A DNA stretch of 64,000 bases from Hymenopellis radicata (taxonomy: Eukaryota > Basidiomycota > Agaricomycetes > Agaricales > Physalacriaceae): assembly GCA_015501595.1 (NCBI GenBank), contig JADNRX010000011.1, positions 124,001 to 188,000 of the forward strand, read 5' to 3'. The notes under the pieces are model-generated. The model saw only the letters and a program-made list of their open reading frames with translations. It did not search any database and had not been told where the DNA came from. Of this stretch, positions 34,238 through 52,528 are shown piece by piece. Position numbers and translations under genes: made by a program. Position 1 is the stretch's first letter, and each line of letters starts with the position of its first letter.

Positions 34238-35198
34238 TCATGTAAGACGAATCAGCATCACCATGAGTATAAATAGGAAAGTGACCACAACGACAGCACC
34301 GACCACCCAGCATGTCGTCATCCCACTCTTCCCTCTATGATCTCTTAACCGTATTCTCTCCTTCTTCGCCACGTCGAAATTGCTCTCAAGTTTCTGCTGG
34401 GTGTCTTCCACGACCGCCTGATCCTTGGCCAGGGAATCGTTGAAGTGGCGCGCATTCCGGAGGAGTTGAGCAGCCATCTGCTCGAGCTGGCCGGTGAGTT
34501 CGTCGTGTAGCGCGTTGGTGTTCTGGAGGAACTGAGGAGATATTCCGGAAGACTTGGCCGGCGTCGTCGCGGATGGAGGTAGCAAGGTAGGTATTGGAAT
34601 TGGCGGAGGCGGCTCAGAGGGCGAGAGTAAGAGGTTATCCGTCGCAGGCGCTGGAGAAGGTTCTGGTCTTGGCTCTGGTTCCGATACAAGCTCTGGCTCT
34701 TTGGGTATCGGGATCGTGGGTAATAAGGGCTCCAGGGGTTTGGGCTGGGGTGCAACGCGCTAGAGGCATTGTCAGTCAAGCACGCGGAAATCACTTGAAA
34801 TGGAAAGTGACCATTTCGACATCTTTCGCAAACGCGTCGATCGTATCAAGTGTTGTTCGAAAGTTGTAATAGCGTTTCGCGCTTGCACTGAAGACGTTTA
34901 AGTACGTTCAAGCGTAGACATGGCTTATTGAGCGAAACTGACGGGGTGGGGTCAAAGTCGTACAATTCCATGTTCTTCAAGAGTGAACGGGCGTATTTGA
35001 CTTTCTACGCGGGCTTTGTTGAACACTTCATCCGGAAGAAGAGTGTAAACGTACCTGCAGCATGTCCACAGCCTTGAGCCATTTCCCGCTTTCGTTGTCG
35101 TCGTTCGACCAACTGGGGTCAGCGGTCGACTTTTCCAGCCGACGAAGTAGTCGTGCAAGATTGACTTCGTCGTGCGTCGACTTATTTGAATATTCCAT
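34238..35198 (-). CDS. USE1: SNARE protein Use1 (ER-localised Qc-type SNARE)
   Basis: Exon 1 (35198-35055) begins MEYSNKSTHDEVNLARLLRR. Exon 2 gives KVKYARSLLKNMELYDFDPT. Exon 3 gives SAKRYYNFRTTLDTIDAFAK. Exon 4 contains a Pro/Glu-rich linker (about 55 residues), the SNARE helix LQNTNALHDELTGQLEQMAA with NARHFNDSLAKDQAVVEDTQ, and a C-terminal anchor WVVGAVVVVTFLFILMVMLI ending at 34238. The Asp-containing SNARE core and tail anchor match Use1, which works in Golgi-to-ER retrograde fusion with Sec20 and Ufe1. The start is chosen by the conserved NLxRLLRRLE start of the family. Confidence 0.85.
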
Positions 35199-35731
35199 GT
35201 TGGTGGGGGTGTCGTCAAAAAGAGAATGGTTCAATGTGGTGATGGTACATGAGAAAGCAGCGCGTGTCACGTGCACGTCGTCGAACACGTCTCTCACAGA
35301 CCCATCGCGACATGCATTAAAAACAGGCAGCGTTTCAATACTATGGGTCTGAATTTTCTCAGGATCCGCGGATTGTAGTGATTGCACGCGTTGTACTTAT
35401 TTGGTGATTTAAGACCACGCCACAAATCAGCCTCTTCATTGAAGTTGAAGCATACTTATCGATGGGGGCAAGATGCCACAGGTTGATTTAAGAGTGCATG
35501 GATGTCTGACCCAAGATGTTGGCCGACGTTTGATTTGTGGCGCCATGCCTTTTCCCCACCTACGGTAGCTCATGTACGGCGCAGACCCATGAGTCGATAC
35601 TATGGGCTAATTCGAGGTTTTGTCAAGCTTTATTTGAAGGAACGTAAGATGAATTCATGAACATGAGCTCGTAACGAGTAAAGGATAACAGAAACAGGTA
35701 ACAATTCGTAAGTAGTCCGAACGGGCCTTTG

Positions 35732-36280
35732 TCAATCGTCCAATGATCGCGCTCCACAGCATAGACAGCATGAGATTATGAACCACCCGAGTATCGCTGA
35801 AGCCGTGGAAATCACTGCTGAACCCAACAAGCCGCACACCGCCGCCCATCCCGGATCCAAGACGACCATATCGCTACGGTGACGAAGGATGGCGGCCCCT
35901 ACCGCCCCAGCGGCAGCACTCAACGGTACCGAGGAAAAGACACAGTTGAATAGAGTGCACACAGTGAGCAACGCTGGCTGCAAACAAGAGCGAGCGGAGC
36001 CACCCATCATGCCGATGAAGATGCAGCAGATGGAGCAGGGAATGAGGATGACCATGGCGCCAACTATGCCCACCACGAAGGAGGATAGGATAGGCGCAGA
36101 GAAGCGCGGGTCATTCACATAACCGTCTTGAAGGATGCGATGACCGCAGGCGATGGCGCCGCCAACTAAACAACCGACGCCACCAGCAACGACAGCGAAC
36201 ATGGGGACGGCAAGCGACAGGGCAAGGCAGTCTGATGAAGCGATGGATCCAAATCCTTTCTCGACGTCGGCGACAGCCAT
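35732..36280 (-). CDS. Small multispan membrane protein (182 aa), unknown family
   Basis: A single exon from ATG 36280 to 35732 encodes about five hydrophobic segments rich in Gly, Ala, Ser and Cys (AVPMFAVVAGGVGCLVGGAI, SSFVVGIVGAMVILIPC, CCIFIGMMGG, GAVGAAIL, GWFIISCCLCCG). TTATAC at about 36364 may be the TATA element, and a (GAT)n run covers the start codon. Glycine-zipper spacing in the first segment suggests close helix packing. Cysteines near the C-terminus could be palmitoylated. I do not recognise the family. Part of its 3' end is duplicated at 34.0-34.15 kb. Confidence 0.6.
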   Translation of the reverse strand: MAVADVEKGFGSIASSDCLALSLAVPMFAVVAGGVGCLVGGAIACGHRILQDGYVNDPRFSAPILSSFVVGIVGAMVILIPCSICCIFIGMMGGSARSCLQPALLTVCTLFNCVFSSVPLSAAAGAVGAAILRHRSDMVVLDPGWAAVCGLLGSAVISTASAILGWFIISCCLCCGARSLDD

Positions 36281-36743
36281 GATGATGATGATGATACTGA
36301 GAGGAGTATGGTGGATGTGTGTTCAGAGGTGGGGGCTGCATTTTGAGGTGTAACATCACTCCTTTTATACTTTTGTCCGCAGAATATGATAGAAGGACCC
36401 CTGCCTAATGCAGACAATAAGAATGCGGAGCACAATGCAGCATTAGAACAAGGGAGAGCATAATAGCACGTGTAGTGCGCACCCACAAAATGCAGATATC
36501 CGAGTCCAGATGGGATCCGCGTTTGATTTCGCGGCCACTTGCTGTGCTGTGCTCGATCTCCATATTAAACAACAGGCGAGGATGATTGCATCTGCGATAA
36601 AATCAGGATACTTACCTATGTCCGTTGTTTGCATCATTGTGGCTTCCGTGAGGAATTGAGGCGGTCCATTCTACGTTGTGTGGCTCCCCGAAACTAGACA
36701 GCGAAAGCCAAGTGATATTGCGCACGCACAGACAATCCGTCTA
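36281..36743. other. Intergenic, promoter of the small membrane protein
   Basis: It contains the TATA-like sequence near 36364; otherwise only random frames are seen. Confidence 0.4.
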
Positions 36744-37640
36744 CTAATATGGATTTGTGAGGCGCACCCGCTTCCTCGATGATGATGGTAGAGGTAACGC
36801 GGTCATTTCCTTGCCGTGGTCCCTCTCATCAGCGTCCCAATACATCCAAATTTGAATCGCTAAGATCCCATTCAAGGCCAATGCCAAAATGAAACTCGCC
36901 AGCACCAAAATATCCCCGACCTCTTGCATAGTCGTGAACAACCTAGCCAGACATCCAACGAACTGAGATCCAACAGCAAATGCAGATAACTGCCCCGTCG
37001 AGCGCGCACGATGGTTCTGCCGTATCTGGGGAAGCTTCGAAACTATCGACAAGGGAAGGGTGGAGAGCTGCAGAAACGCCAGTATACTCTCTGATACAAT
37101 GTTCATAAGGAATGTGCCGAAGAGCATGCCGAGGGTAGTTGTAACCAGCTGGTTACGTGCACGCGAAGAGTAGAATACGATAAGGAAGGTGATGAGGGCG
37201 TTCTGGATAGTTAGGAATAGGTTTTCGCCATATGTAGAGAAGGGGAACGCGTTGCGGAACGAGTAGAAAAAGTTGATTGCGTAGGCGAGTGTTTCGAAAG
37301 TGAAGGCGGTGAGGGAAAGGCCACGGGCAGAGTGTCCCCTGAGGACTGGGTGGATGTTACACGGGTCGACGGAAAGAATCAAGAAGACTCACTGAGAAAA
37401 AGCTGCGGCACCTTCATTATGGACCCTCCTATCACAATGCCAATACCCAGACATTTTGACAGCGAGTATTTGAGGCATTTCACGTCGGTGATTGCAAGAT
37501 TTTCAACCAGCGATACATAGCATTCCTGAAGGAGTTGTCAACGCTGAACTGGATAGTAATTGGCATACACACACTTCACCGACAATTGAAATGCCCAGGT
37601 CCTTTATAAACCAAGGAAGATGCCTTGTTATGGTCGTCAT
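36744..37640 (-). CDS. PQ-loop protein of the MPDU1 (Lec35) type
   Basis: Three exons (37640-37575, 37525-37393, 37345-36744) encode 266 residues in frame. The first exon is MTTITRHLPWFIKDLGISIV. Then comes ECYVSLVENLAITDVKCLKY, the first PQ-loop SIMKVPQLFLILRGHSARGL, and the second PQ-loop SIVSKLPQIRQNHRARSTGQ. Seven hydrophobic segments can be drawn. Mammalian MPDU1 is an ER protein needed for use of dolichol-phosphate mannose and glucose in N-glycosylation and GPI synthesis, and the same role is likely here. The conserved Cys in ECY and VKC supports the MPDU1 subgroup over cystinosin or SWEET relatives. Confidence 0.88.
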
Positions 37641-38522
37641 TTTTTTGAGTATTCAGGAATGCTTCATTTTGCTGGCTAAATGAATAGTTGTTGGTGGTCC
37701 AGAGGAAGCCACGACAACCGACAGCTATTCGGCTCCTCGGACCGTTCGTTACCCGAGTTGCTTTGACACGTTGTTGACGCGTCGTTGGAAGGTTTGTTTT
37801 GAAACTCGTGAACGCGCCGTCCATGGCGAAACAATGAGACCGGAGGAGAGTCGTCAAGGTTGCTCCGTCACCCAGAAGTATTACCCACTACGAATGACAT
37901 ACGCCGGCGGACTTGACGCTGATTACATGGAAAGTCTACGTAATCAGTCGACATGCAGAAGCTCGACATGAGAATAGCCGTCCTTTTTCTGGGCAATATT
38001 CGACTACCAATCCTGGAAATCAGCAAGTACGCGCGTCGTCGCGTAGAATGATGTACACGTCAACGCGAAACTGAACACGAGCCGGCCCTGGCCCGAGAGC
38101 CAGGCACACAGTAGAGTAGTATACCTGTGGAAAATGTATGGATAATTAGCTACATTTTGCTATCCTACAAGGTTTCGAAACAGCGTATTGGTATCCAAGC
38201 GGCACGCCACGCTTATCTAAAATTCAACCGAGACGATCAAGGTAAGTTGAAGAATTTGAAGAAAGTTTTGTCAGCTACGCGTAGTCATATGTACCGACGG
38301 TCAATAAATAGCCAGGTCAGTTTTTCTCATCCCCCTGCTACGGTAGGAGATCATGGACGAGAAATCCTCTGTCCACAGCAAGTCGGAGGACGGAACTCAG
38401 GCAGACTCAGCGACTCCCAAAGTTCCTGTAGTCGCTGCTGCGTATACCCATAGTCGACCCAAGTACGACATCAATAATGCATCAAGTTGCATCAAACCTC
38501 AATCAACTAACCGTTCTCTTAG
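37641..38522. other. Intergenic; possible non-coding or N-terminal exon of the ABC gene
   Basis: ATG 38353 opens a short hydrophilic frame (MDEKSSVHSKSEDGTQADSA). It can be spliced (GTACGA donor near 38465, acceptor at 38522), but the joined frame runs out of phase with the transporter. It may be an upstream exon whose boundary I cannot resolve, or an upstream frame in the leader. Confidence 0.4.
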
Positions 38523-43810
<5,288 letters not shown>

Positions 43811-44104
43811 TAATGGACGAGCCTCATGAGATATATTCCTTAGGATATGGATGATTGTACTGATAATATAATAGACATTTAGAGGGTAGTGCTAGTAAAT
43901 CGATTGGATGATATCTTATATCTACACAGCCTGAACTGTAAGATCGAGTTATGCCACTGTGACAACTGTGGTGGTACAAAAAACAAACTAGGAATGCAAT
44001 GGAAAGCAAATTGGAATGCAAAGACGGATGAAGAAAGCAACGATAGCGATGATAGGTAGCAATGTCGTAAAGTCGTAAATGATGATGGCCATCGATATCA
44101 TCTG

Positions 44105-44830
44105 TCAGAGTGCACCGCGAATCTTCCGCGGAACGTGGGCAACCATGACGGTCCTCTGCAAATCATTCTGGGTAGTGTGCTGCCCCATCCCATCGCCGTC
44201 AGAATCAGAGCCCGCCGATTCATCATCGTGGTCAACAGGCGATGTCGAGGGCGGCCCTTGGGGTGAGGCAGACGATGAAAGTGATCGTGGCGCATATGGG
44301 ACCGTTCTATCTCGCGGTCTGCGTGGTTTGGGCACATAACCATGGGCCCTTTTGCGATGGCGAGTCAGCGAACCCGGATCGGAAGTGGAGAACGAGCAAT
44401 CGTTGTCCGGACAGGAACGTGACTTTAGCTTGGTGCTTGAGTGGCGTCAAGATTCCGCGGCAACAAGGGAGATGAAAACCCACTGCGTGCGGATGTGGGT
44501 ATCCACGTTGGACTTTTGCATGTTTTCGTAGCCGCAGATCGGGCAGGCATGCATTCTGGAGGAATTCAGAGCCAGGTGTAGAGAGAGAGATTTTGTGGGC
44601 GCACAGTTGGGATTTATCGGGAGCATGGGTACGCATGTGTCGTGCCATGTCGCTCTTCCTCTGGATGAGACGGCCGCATTCCGTGCACTGGGCACTGGTA
44701 GGCGGCGCGCGGACACGCTTCGTTGTTTTGCCGGTCTTGGGGGACGGAGGTAAACATGGATCAAGTATTGGCGGATGTAAAATGCACAAACCACGGGCCA
44801 ACGGGGCATAGCGAGGCGAAGCGACGAGCT
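44105..44830 (-). CDS. C2H2 zinc-finger protein, three fingers (start approximate)
   Basis: Finger 1 is QCTECGRLIQRKSDMARHMR with TH. An intron (donor GTGCGC, about 44610) leads to finger 2, HACPICGYENMQKSNVDTHI with RTH. A second intron (about 44410-44480) leads to finger 3, SCPDNDCSFSTSDPGSLTRH with RKRAH. The tail is Ser/Pro/Asp-rich (SSSASPQGPPSTSPVDHDDE) and ends RGAL with stop at 44105. Three spaced fingers with TxxDPGSLTRHRKR are common in mushroom-specific DNA-binding proteins. Upstream of TTKRVRAPPTSA the frame stays open but I find no convincing initiator, so a small 5' exon is likely. The target genes are unknown. Confidence 0.7.
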
Positions 44831-45447
44831 GCAGTACGGCGATGGTGGAAGTTCGAATGCAAGAACAAAGTAATCCAAAACACGCGAGATAAGTATGTTT
44901 TCCACGTGTAGCCAGGTCCACGGCCCTTCGAAACTAGGGTTGAAAAGAGACAGATTCCGCCGCCGTGAGGCTTTATGAAGTCGAAACGAGAGGCTTCTCC
45001 TTCTCAAGGAGGTTGATTCCAAACATTGGTCTAAGAAATATATGCATAAATCATCTTGCGCACCGAAAACCCATTGTAGGCCTCAGCTTCTGATATATAG
45101 CGCCTATGCATCGTTTAACAGGCGGATTTGGGCACAGTTGGACACCTAGCTGAAAGCAGTCGACTTTTCGAAGAAGAATGAGATAATGTCAGTATTGATC
45201 GCACCTGATCTGCGAAGACATTGTCGACCATGAAAATCCAATCAATTACCAAGTATACATCGAAAGCCTATGTAGTAGAGTATATAAAGATGAGGTGGAT
45301 ATGTATAGTTAACATGCGAATGCTAGATGTCAGAGTGACCGTGCGACGAAAGGGTACGTGAGAGAATGCTACAATGTGCAAAGAATTGCGATGAGGTATT
45401 ACAACAAGATGCCAAATAAAAAGCAGGAAAAGAAGAACAACCGTGTG
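44831..45447. other. Intergenic, no supported gene
   Basis: This is 5' to the zinc-finger gene and 3' to the histidine kinase gene. TATATAAA-like sequences near 45280 (TATATAAAG) could be promoter elements. Confidence 0.4.
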
Positions 45448-48400
45448 CTATGGCGACATTCCAAGTTTGTGGAACATTTCGTCCAAGGTTTTGAAAGCAA
45501 CAGGTTTCACCAGACTGTGGCGCTGTTAGCATGTGAAACAAACAACAGGAAATACAACGTACTATCCGTCAACCCCGGCATCAAAAGCCCTACGTTTGTC
45601 CTCCAGGGATGACATCCCCGTAAGAGCAAGGATCTTCGTTGAGTGTTGGGGCCCTTCGGATTCAAGTTGGCGTATTTCAGCCGTCGCACCAACACCGTCA
45701 AGAACAGGCATTGAAAGATCCAAGAGAACCACACTGACGTTTCTGTATTGATGGTTGATCGTCACGTGAAGGGAATGGACTTACTCGAAAGGCCCTTCCT
45801 GCGTGTAAACGTTTACACCGTCACGCCCATCTGCTGCGTCTCGAAAGTCATATCCCTTCTTGGAAAGCCATTGAACACTGAACGAAGTTAAATGAGAACA
45901 TATAACAAACAGAGCGCCACATACAGTAAATTACGAAGAATGGGGTTGTCTTCGACGACCAAAATCTTGAAAGGGTTTACTTTGTTTTGAATGGTACCCA
46001 CAGATGACTTGAGTAGCGTTCCGCCAGGTCCGACCGTGATTGTTGGTGACGTGGTTTCGGGTTCCTCCGAGCCCTCACTGGATTGTTCGCTCGTAGACGA
46101 CAAGCGTCTCCAATGACTGGCCACAGTCGGATGCACTGTGACAGACCTGGATATCGGTGGCCGAACAGGGGTTGACGCAGACTCCTCAGAATTTCTGCGA
46201 GCAGGTAGTATTGTAGTCGCCGATGGTACCACACCAGACATCATACTCATACTCATACTCTCGTTCATAGACGTACCGTCCGAGAGGTTTACAGCATGTC
46301 GTGATACGGTGAATGCGGTGTCCGCCGCTTGTGCTCGTATTTTGAGCGCGTGAACACAGAGGTTGAGTGTGGCACGAAGACGAGAGGGTCCTCCTGGTTT
46401 GTAGACCATCCGGCAGAAACCACCAATCATTTCATGTTCGCTGGCAACGGACATGACTTGTGGGCTTCCTCTTGAGTCGGATAGAACGATGAACGGGCGA
46501 GACGTATCATGATTTGCCGTTGCCTCCGCGACTAAAGAAACGTCTTCGTTGAGAATGATTATGTTGCCCAAGCTATCTCCGGGAGGTTGTATCTCGAAAC
46601 CCCACCAGGATGTCAGATATGTCCGCACATTACTGGCAAGAAGTTGAACGCCGCGATGGTCAGCCTCAAATTCGACAAGAGAAACGGTGGGTGGATGATC
46701 TGGATCATCGAACTTGAAGGTTTCCATATCGGAGACGGAGGAGTCATTCTCGTCGTTGGTTACTTCGGCAGTGAAAATGACCTTGATCTCCGTCCCTACA
46801 CCTTCTTCACTCCAAACATCTATTCGCCCATCAACACTCTCTGAACGAATGATGCTGTTGACGATAGCGAGACCAAGACCTGTTCCCGGCTGAAGTGGAT
46901 TCTCCTGAGAGAAGGGATGGAACAACTGATTTCGCTGGAAATTTCTGTTGATGCCCTGCGCAGATTCAAGAATGATGAACACGAGATGAAGAGTTAGTCG
47001 CACCTTGCCGGTGTCTAGGACAGACAATTCAACCTTGATGCGTCCGGGTAGATCATCTTCTGCTTGTGGCAACTCTCGAAGACCGACGTGTACATAACCA
47101 TTCTGGGGTGAGCGTGAGAATAAAGGGAGTACGGAAGCGGACGACCTACTGTCGTGAACTTCAAGCTGTTACCAAAGAGATTCATCAGAACGCGACGAAT
47201 ACCACCTTTTTCACACTTGACAAGCCATCCCTACGAGCGGTGTAAGATGAAGTCTAGGCAGTGTAACGGAAAACTGACTGCAGAGCGATGCCCGATTTCG
47301 ATTACAGTCTCGACATGGTTTTGCTTGCGTGACAAGTCCTGCGTTTGGGGCGGGGAATAAACGCTACCAATACCGGTGTCATCCGCGATGGCTTGACGAG
47401 CACGATGACCGACCCAACAGCCATCAACTGCTTCTTCGACCAATTGCATCAGGTTCACTCTGTATGACACGTTCAGCTTCAGAAATAAACCTTCCTGCAG
47501 AACGTACTTTGTAGGTACAATGACATTCTCGACACCACCAGATTTAGAATTGCCACTGAGCTTCGTGAAGTCTAAGACGTGATTGACGGTCTCCACCAGA
47601 GAGGTGCCACAAGCTTGAATGGTTTGAAGAAAAGAGCTTTGCGAGTGGTTCAAGTTGCTCTCATCAAGAAGTTCGGCTGCCGCCAGAATCTGTCAACGGC
47701 ATGTCAACGACAAAGCGTCAGGGATCGTGGGTTCACGTACCCCATGTAATGGCGTTCGTAGCTCATGAGAGATACTAGAGAGATGGGAGAGAGTCAGGAT
47801 TTGACAGCGCAATCATAGGATGCGTACTGACTTTGATATGAACAAACTCTTAGCTTTATCCGCTAGAATCATTCTGCGTTTGAGCACGGCGGAGAGAATA
47901 ATGACACCTGTATAAGTCAAGATAAAGCCCGTACGAAAACAAGATAAAAAAACAATCAAGTTTACCTATTGCCCGCAAGTATGACAGTTCGTGCCCTTCC
48001 AACGGTCTGTTCGTCTCAGTAGAAAAGTTGTACGCACACAACAGAGCGAAAGGACGCTTGTCGATGTTGAAAATTGGCACAGCTATGCAAAGGGATTCAG
48101 GCATGTCTGCGGGAACAGAAATATAACATACTCAGCGCGTAAGAAACATGTGTCGGCAAGAAGGCTCTCCAACTCTTATCAACGATGCGATCCATGGCCT
48201 TGCCTTCGGGATACTTTTCGAAGAACCTCCCAAGGCTAGCCCACTCCTCAGCACTCAGTTTTCGAACCTCCATAGGCTTAGCGGGATCCCCATGATGCAT
48301 GACGACGCTAACACTACCTTCACTACCCGCCAGAAGATGGTGTGTACCTGGGGACGAGTCGTTTGATGGCGTAGACGATTCGGGAGTGTCACTGGCAGAA

Positions 48401-50959
48401 GTGCTACCACTGACAGATACTCCGACTACGGGTGACGCCACCACATCAGTAATATTTGAATTGACATCGTAGTGTGAAACGTCCATAACAATGACATCGT
48501 CGACGTCCAGGGTCCGCTGAACCAGTCGGGCAGCGCGAGAGTAGACCTTTTCCATTGATCCCGTTTGCAAAAACGAGCGATGTTGATGACTGGAATACCG
48601 CGGTTTAAGAGAGGGTCGGCTGGAAGACTCTGTAGAGGGGCTAGGTTGCGGCTCGGGCGTCGAGCTGGGGATCTCCAGATACGACGATTGAGAGGATGGG
48701 GAGCGCGGAGAAGAAGAACGTCCAGAGGAGTGGTCCATGCTATCGGTTGCGAATGGAGGAGGAGTCCATGGAGGTGTCAATGCAGTGTCAATAACGGTCT
48801 CCTTCTCGGCGTAGGTCTGTATGACTGGAGACGAAGAGGGAAGGTCTGGCGTGGCGGCCGTTACGGTAGGTGTCGAGGGTACCTGTGGCATCGCGACTGT
48901 CGTGGGTGTACGCATAGCATCGTTCATGGAAGAAGTAAATGTAACACTACTGGGCGAAGGAGAGTGTCGTGAAGAACGGACAGCAGTACTAGGGCGCTCA
49001 GCCGGTTCAGCGCGGGTACTTGCTGGGATGAGGACGGCAGGTGCTGGTGTCGATGGGGCGGATGCATGTGAAGGAGGACTTGCAGGTGAAGCAGATGAAT
49101 GCCGGGAGTGATCCGACTCCATTGATTTCGACTTGCTCTGCTCCGCCATGTCAATTTCGATGCATTCACGACTAAATTGTTCCATCTAGAACACTATCAA
49201 TGAAAAGACCTGACACATTTTGCAGTACTCACCGATCGTTGTATACGATCCCGAACTTTGAGTTGAATCTAAAGCGGTCAGGCGCAAATTCTACATGATA
49301 ACAATCGCAAGCACCTTATCCTCCATAGTTCCATTTCTCGCATAGCTATTGCGGCAAACTCCTTGAGAGTGTGACGATGCCGAGGGGTGAAATCCTCTCT
49401 CGGAGCGTCATCAATGACAGCCAAGCTGTTAATATCGCTCAGACCATTTCCGAGGGTTTCAAGGATGTTACCTACGTTCCTACATTGTACCCGTCTGCTG
49501 TCCTAAGCGGTGCACCAGCATAAAAACGAATAAGCGGCGATTCTACAACTAATGGCTGAGTGCCAAAAACAATACATGAATACAAAATTCGCGCTAAACA
49601 AAAGACACTAACATTGGAAGAAAATCTCCAGTCTTGGTGCGTATCAAGTATGATCGTAGGCTCGTCATCTCTGTTGGGTGTAAGTGATCTGCCGGGGGGA
49701 GTTCACGATCAAAGCACCTTTGGAGAACGGTATGCCCACAAAACGATTCTCGACGTGAACAAGACGAGACTTTGATGCCCCCTTCAAGAAACCTTTCCAG
49801 TTCAATTTTACGGCATAATGGAAGAAGCACGTACATTCGGACTTGAAGTACCTGCGGAATGATGTGAAAACGGCCCAACACGTAGGCGGAAAGAAACATA
49901 CTGGTCGTTTGCGTCTATCAGACTGATATATACTCCCTTGGTGTTGAAAACGAGTTTGGCGAGATGTGCTATGCGATCAAAGTTGACGTCCGAAGTAGTG
50001 CCCCAGAGGTTGAACTTGTAGAGGGCCTGTTTCCTCTTGTCCTCGTCGGGAGGATTTGGAGCTGCCAAATAGCCTAGCTCCGCATAGGTATCACGATCAG
50101 TGACACCAGGTCCGAGAGTTATAGGTGCAGGCGGGGCGAGCGGGGTAGGTAATGGAGCGGAGGTTTGACGTGTAAGGGATGCGCGCTTCGGAGTCGCAGA
50201 CGCCGACGTTGAAGTGGTGGCTTCGGTTGACAGAGGAATGGAATCATGGTGATTAAAGTAATCAGTGGGAGTGGTCATGAGGGGGTCGTCGGCAACTGCT
50301 TCTTCCTCTGGCTGGCTAACGGCTTTCCAAAAGTTCTTGAGCATGATCTTTCTCGTTCCACCTGGCGTCATGACTACCTCATTGGGAGACTCGTCTGGGT
50401 GAACGCCGGGAACAACGACGGAGACGCCACGCATAGGGTCGGTAAGTTCGTGCTCGGGACTTGGCAGGGCGAGCGGAGAAAGATTAACATGGGTCCCGGC
50501 CAATCTAAGCGTGGCGGCAGACACGACAGAAGAAGGCGTTGATGGCTTGGGCGACGCGATGTGTAAGTAAAGGTCCGGCTTGATTCTTTGGGAAGAAGCT
50601 GGAGGAGGGACCGAAGACGATGAAAATGAGTTTCGCATTCTGTGCACGGTATTCGCTGTCCGACTGGGTTTCCTGTGCGGAATGGCGGTGAGCTCAAACT
50701 CGTCGGTGGGGCTGTCATTGGAGATGATGCCTGTTGGAGGATTGGGTATCTTGTGAGGATCCCATTTCCCCATGGCATACAGGGTTATGAATGCACTCCA
50801 GTCGTAAGTGTCGGGCGTCGAGGAGCAGGTGGCGGAGAGCGTTGGGCCGACCGGTTCGACATCATCGGGATCGTCGTCCTCGACGAGCGTTTGCATGCCG
50901 TTGGGTATGAGAGCGGCCTTCTCGCTGGACGGGGCAGTCGAAGGACGTTTCGTCTTCAT
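45448..50959 (-). CDS. Hybrid histidine kinase with GAF domain and C-terminal receiver
   Basis: ATG 50959 starts a long Ser/Pro-rich head (about 290 residues). The GAF domain follows: FDRIAHLAKLVFNTKGVYIS, SFCGHTVLQ, then DEPTIILDTHQDWRFSSN and SPLIRFYAGAPLRTADGYN. A second Ser/Pro-rich region, and a further sensor-like segment (YSRAARLVQRTLDVDDVIVM), precede the kinase core: phospho-acceptor FISNISHELRTPLHGILAAA, N-box LMNLFGNSLKFTT, G1 SVLDTGKG (split by an intron) and G2 GTGLGLAIV. The receiver contains KILVVEDNPILR, the phospho-acceptor LLDLSMPVLDG, ALTGMS and YLVKPVAF. It ends at 45448. All phosphorelay residues are present. It should feed a Ypd1-type phosphotransfer protein. The signal sensed is unknown. 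Several exon edges in the GAF region are approximate. Confidence 0.85.
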
Positions 50960-52200
50960 AGAGACTTACGCATCCACAAAGACGAACGATGTGGACAGAG
51001 TCCAAACAGCGAAGGCTCCACTGCAACGGCATCTCCCGGTGACGTCATGCAATCCCGTTTGGCAAACAGCATCCGCCGTGCGGTTGAACGCGTCGGTGCC
51101 CGCTCTGAATAATTATCAGTGAATTGTCCACGCTACATACGACTGTAAATTTTCTGTCCCGCAGCCGCAGCAGTTCAAATGGGCTGTATTGTGGTTACCA
51201 TCAAGTTCGACTAGACTTCAGTTGCCACTGCCAGCGGCTGGAAAATGGCGGCCACGTTCAATATTGACTTGAAGGTTACCTTCTCCAAGAAACTTCTGAT
51301 GACAGATTATGCGCCACTGACACTATCACTCGAGTAGCCTCAGCATTCTAGGATTCGAAGCCTGAGGCTATTTCTCAGTCGTGGACGCACCTGCAATATT
51401 CATGATTTGAAGCGTACTTGCGCCGATGAACATGTTTCAGGGAAGCTGTTATATATAGCGAAGCAAATGTGGCGTATTTCATTGAGAAGAAGGGAACTTG
51501 AGGTCTGAATCACGTATCTAGATGATGATACAGTAATGTGTTTCGAATTCCAAACACTTGCGACCTCAGATCAAACTCTGTAACGCCGAGTCACTCCCAT
51601 GGTCCCGGGAATCACCATCGAAGGAGGGCGCCAGCAACCTCTTCAAATAATTGGCTAGATCAGGGGATGATGCTGGACGCGGTCACGGTTCCAGTTTCGT
51701 TGATCAGGACATGAGGCAGATCTATCGTGATGCTTGAAATTTCGAAAACCTAAAGACTCGCGAAGCGCGCTGCATAGAACACATTGCAAGATAAATAACA
51801 ACCCTCGAAAAACTGAATACTGGACACGAGTAGAAAAAACTAAGAATCGCTTTCGATAAGTACACCAAGACAAGACAGATAACGACCAATGCACATGCTT
51901 ACAGCTCTTCGGAAATTAACAGTCCGGCCTCACTGGTAGCTCACTTACAACCTCAAGTCGTCGACTACAGCATCACTTTTTCAGCGGTATTCAGCTTGAA
52001 TGGCATCTCTACTTTGTTTACTATACCATCATGAGCTAGACATACAGTCGGAAACCCCAGTCCACACGCATGCGTCTGACCTAGCGGTTCGACGGCATGA
52101 GCATTGAGGTATTTCGTGGGCCAAATTTTTTTAAGAACGCGGCGGTTCTTGACATAGTGAAGAGAACCCAGCATGTGCCTGGATGAAGCAACGGTCAAGG
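50960..52200. other. Intergenic, no supported gene
   Basis: Frames of 60-105 codons without motifs. The last part merges into the decayed PKA regulatory-subunit sequence. Confidence 0.4.
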
Positions 52201-52402
52201 CTGCCTGCCACCTTCAGTTGGGGCATAGTGAGGTCACTTCTGTTGATCAGTGTGCTCACATTGGCAGTGCGAGGTTCCATCTTAAGGAGGGAGCCGACTC
52301 TACAAAAACTGGTGAGCGATATCCAAAGTAGGAGGATTAAGATTTTACCTCCGAAGTAGTCGCCGTGCTTCAGACGACCATTTCCTAAATTTCTCCATCC
52401 TC

Positions 52403-52455
52403 TAGGGTTGCCGAGGAGTTCATGGTCAAGATCACGGGTCAGCCGTTCGAGTCAG
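52403..52455 (+). repeat. Left 53-bp terminal inverted repeat
   Basis: Perfect inverse match to 58340-58392, bordered on the left by ATCCTC. Confidence 0.95.
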
Positions 52456-52528
52456 ACCCGCGCAGATTAAGATTGACTGCTTTTCTTATCTGTCCCATCA
52501 CTGTCATTACACCCGCCAACGTCGTGCT

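Noticed and set aside
47856..50542. Several 70-150 codon frames opposite the histidine kinase
   Set aside because: Shadows of Ser/Pro-rich coding sequence; no conserved features.
51340..51375. GGATTCGAAG-like sequence suggestive of a tRNA T-arm
   Set aside because: No acceptor or anticodon stem could be folded around it; no tRNA gene was found in the window by eye.
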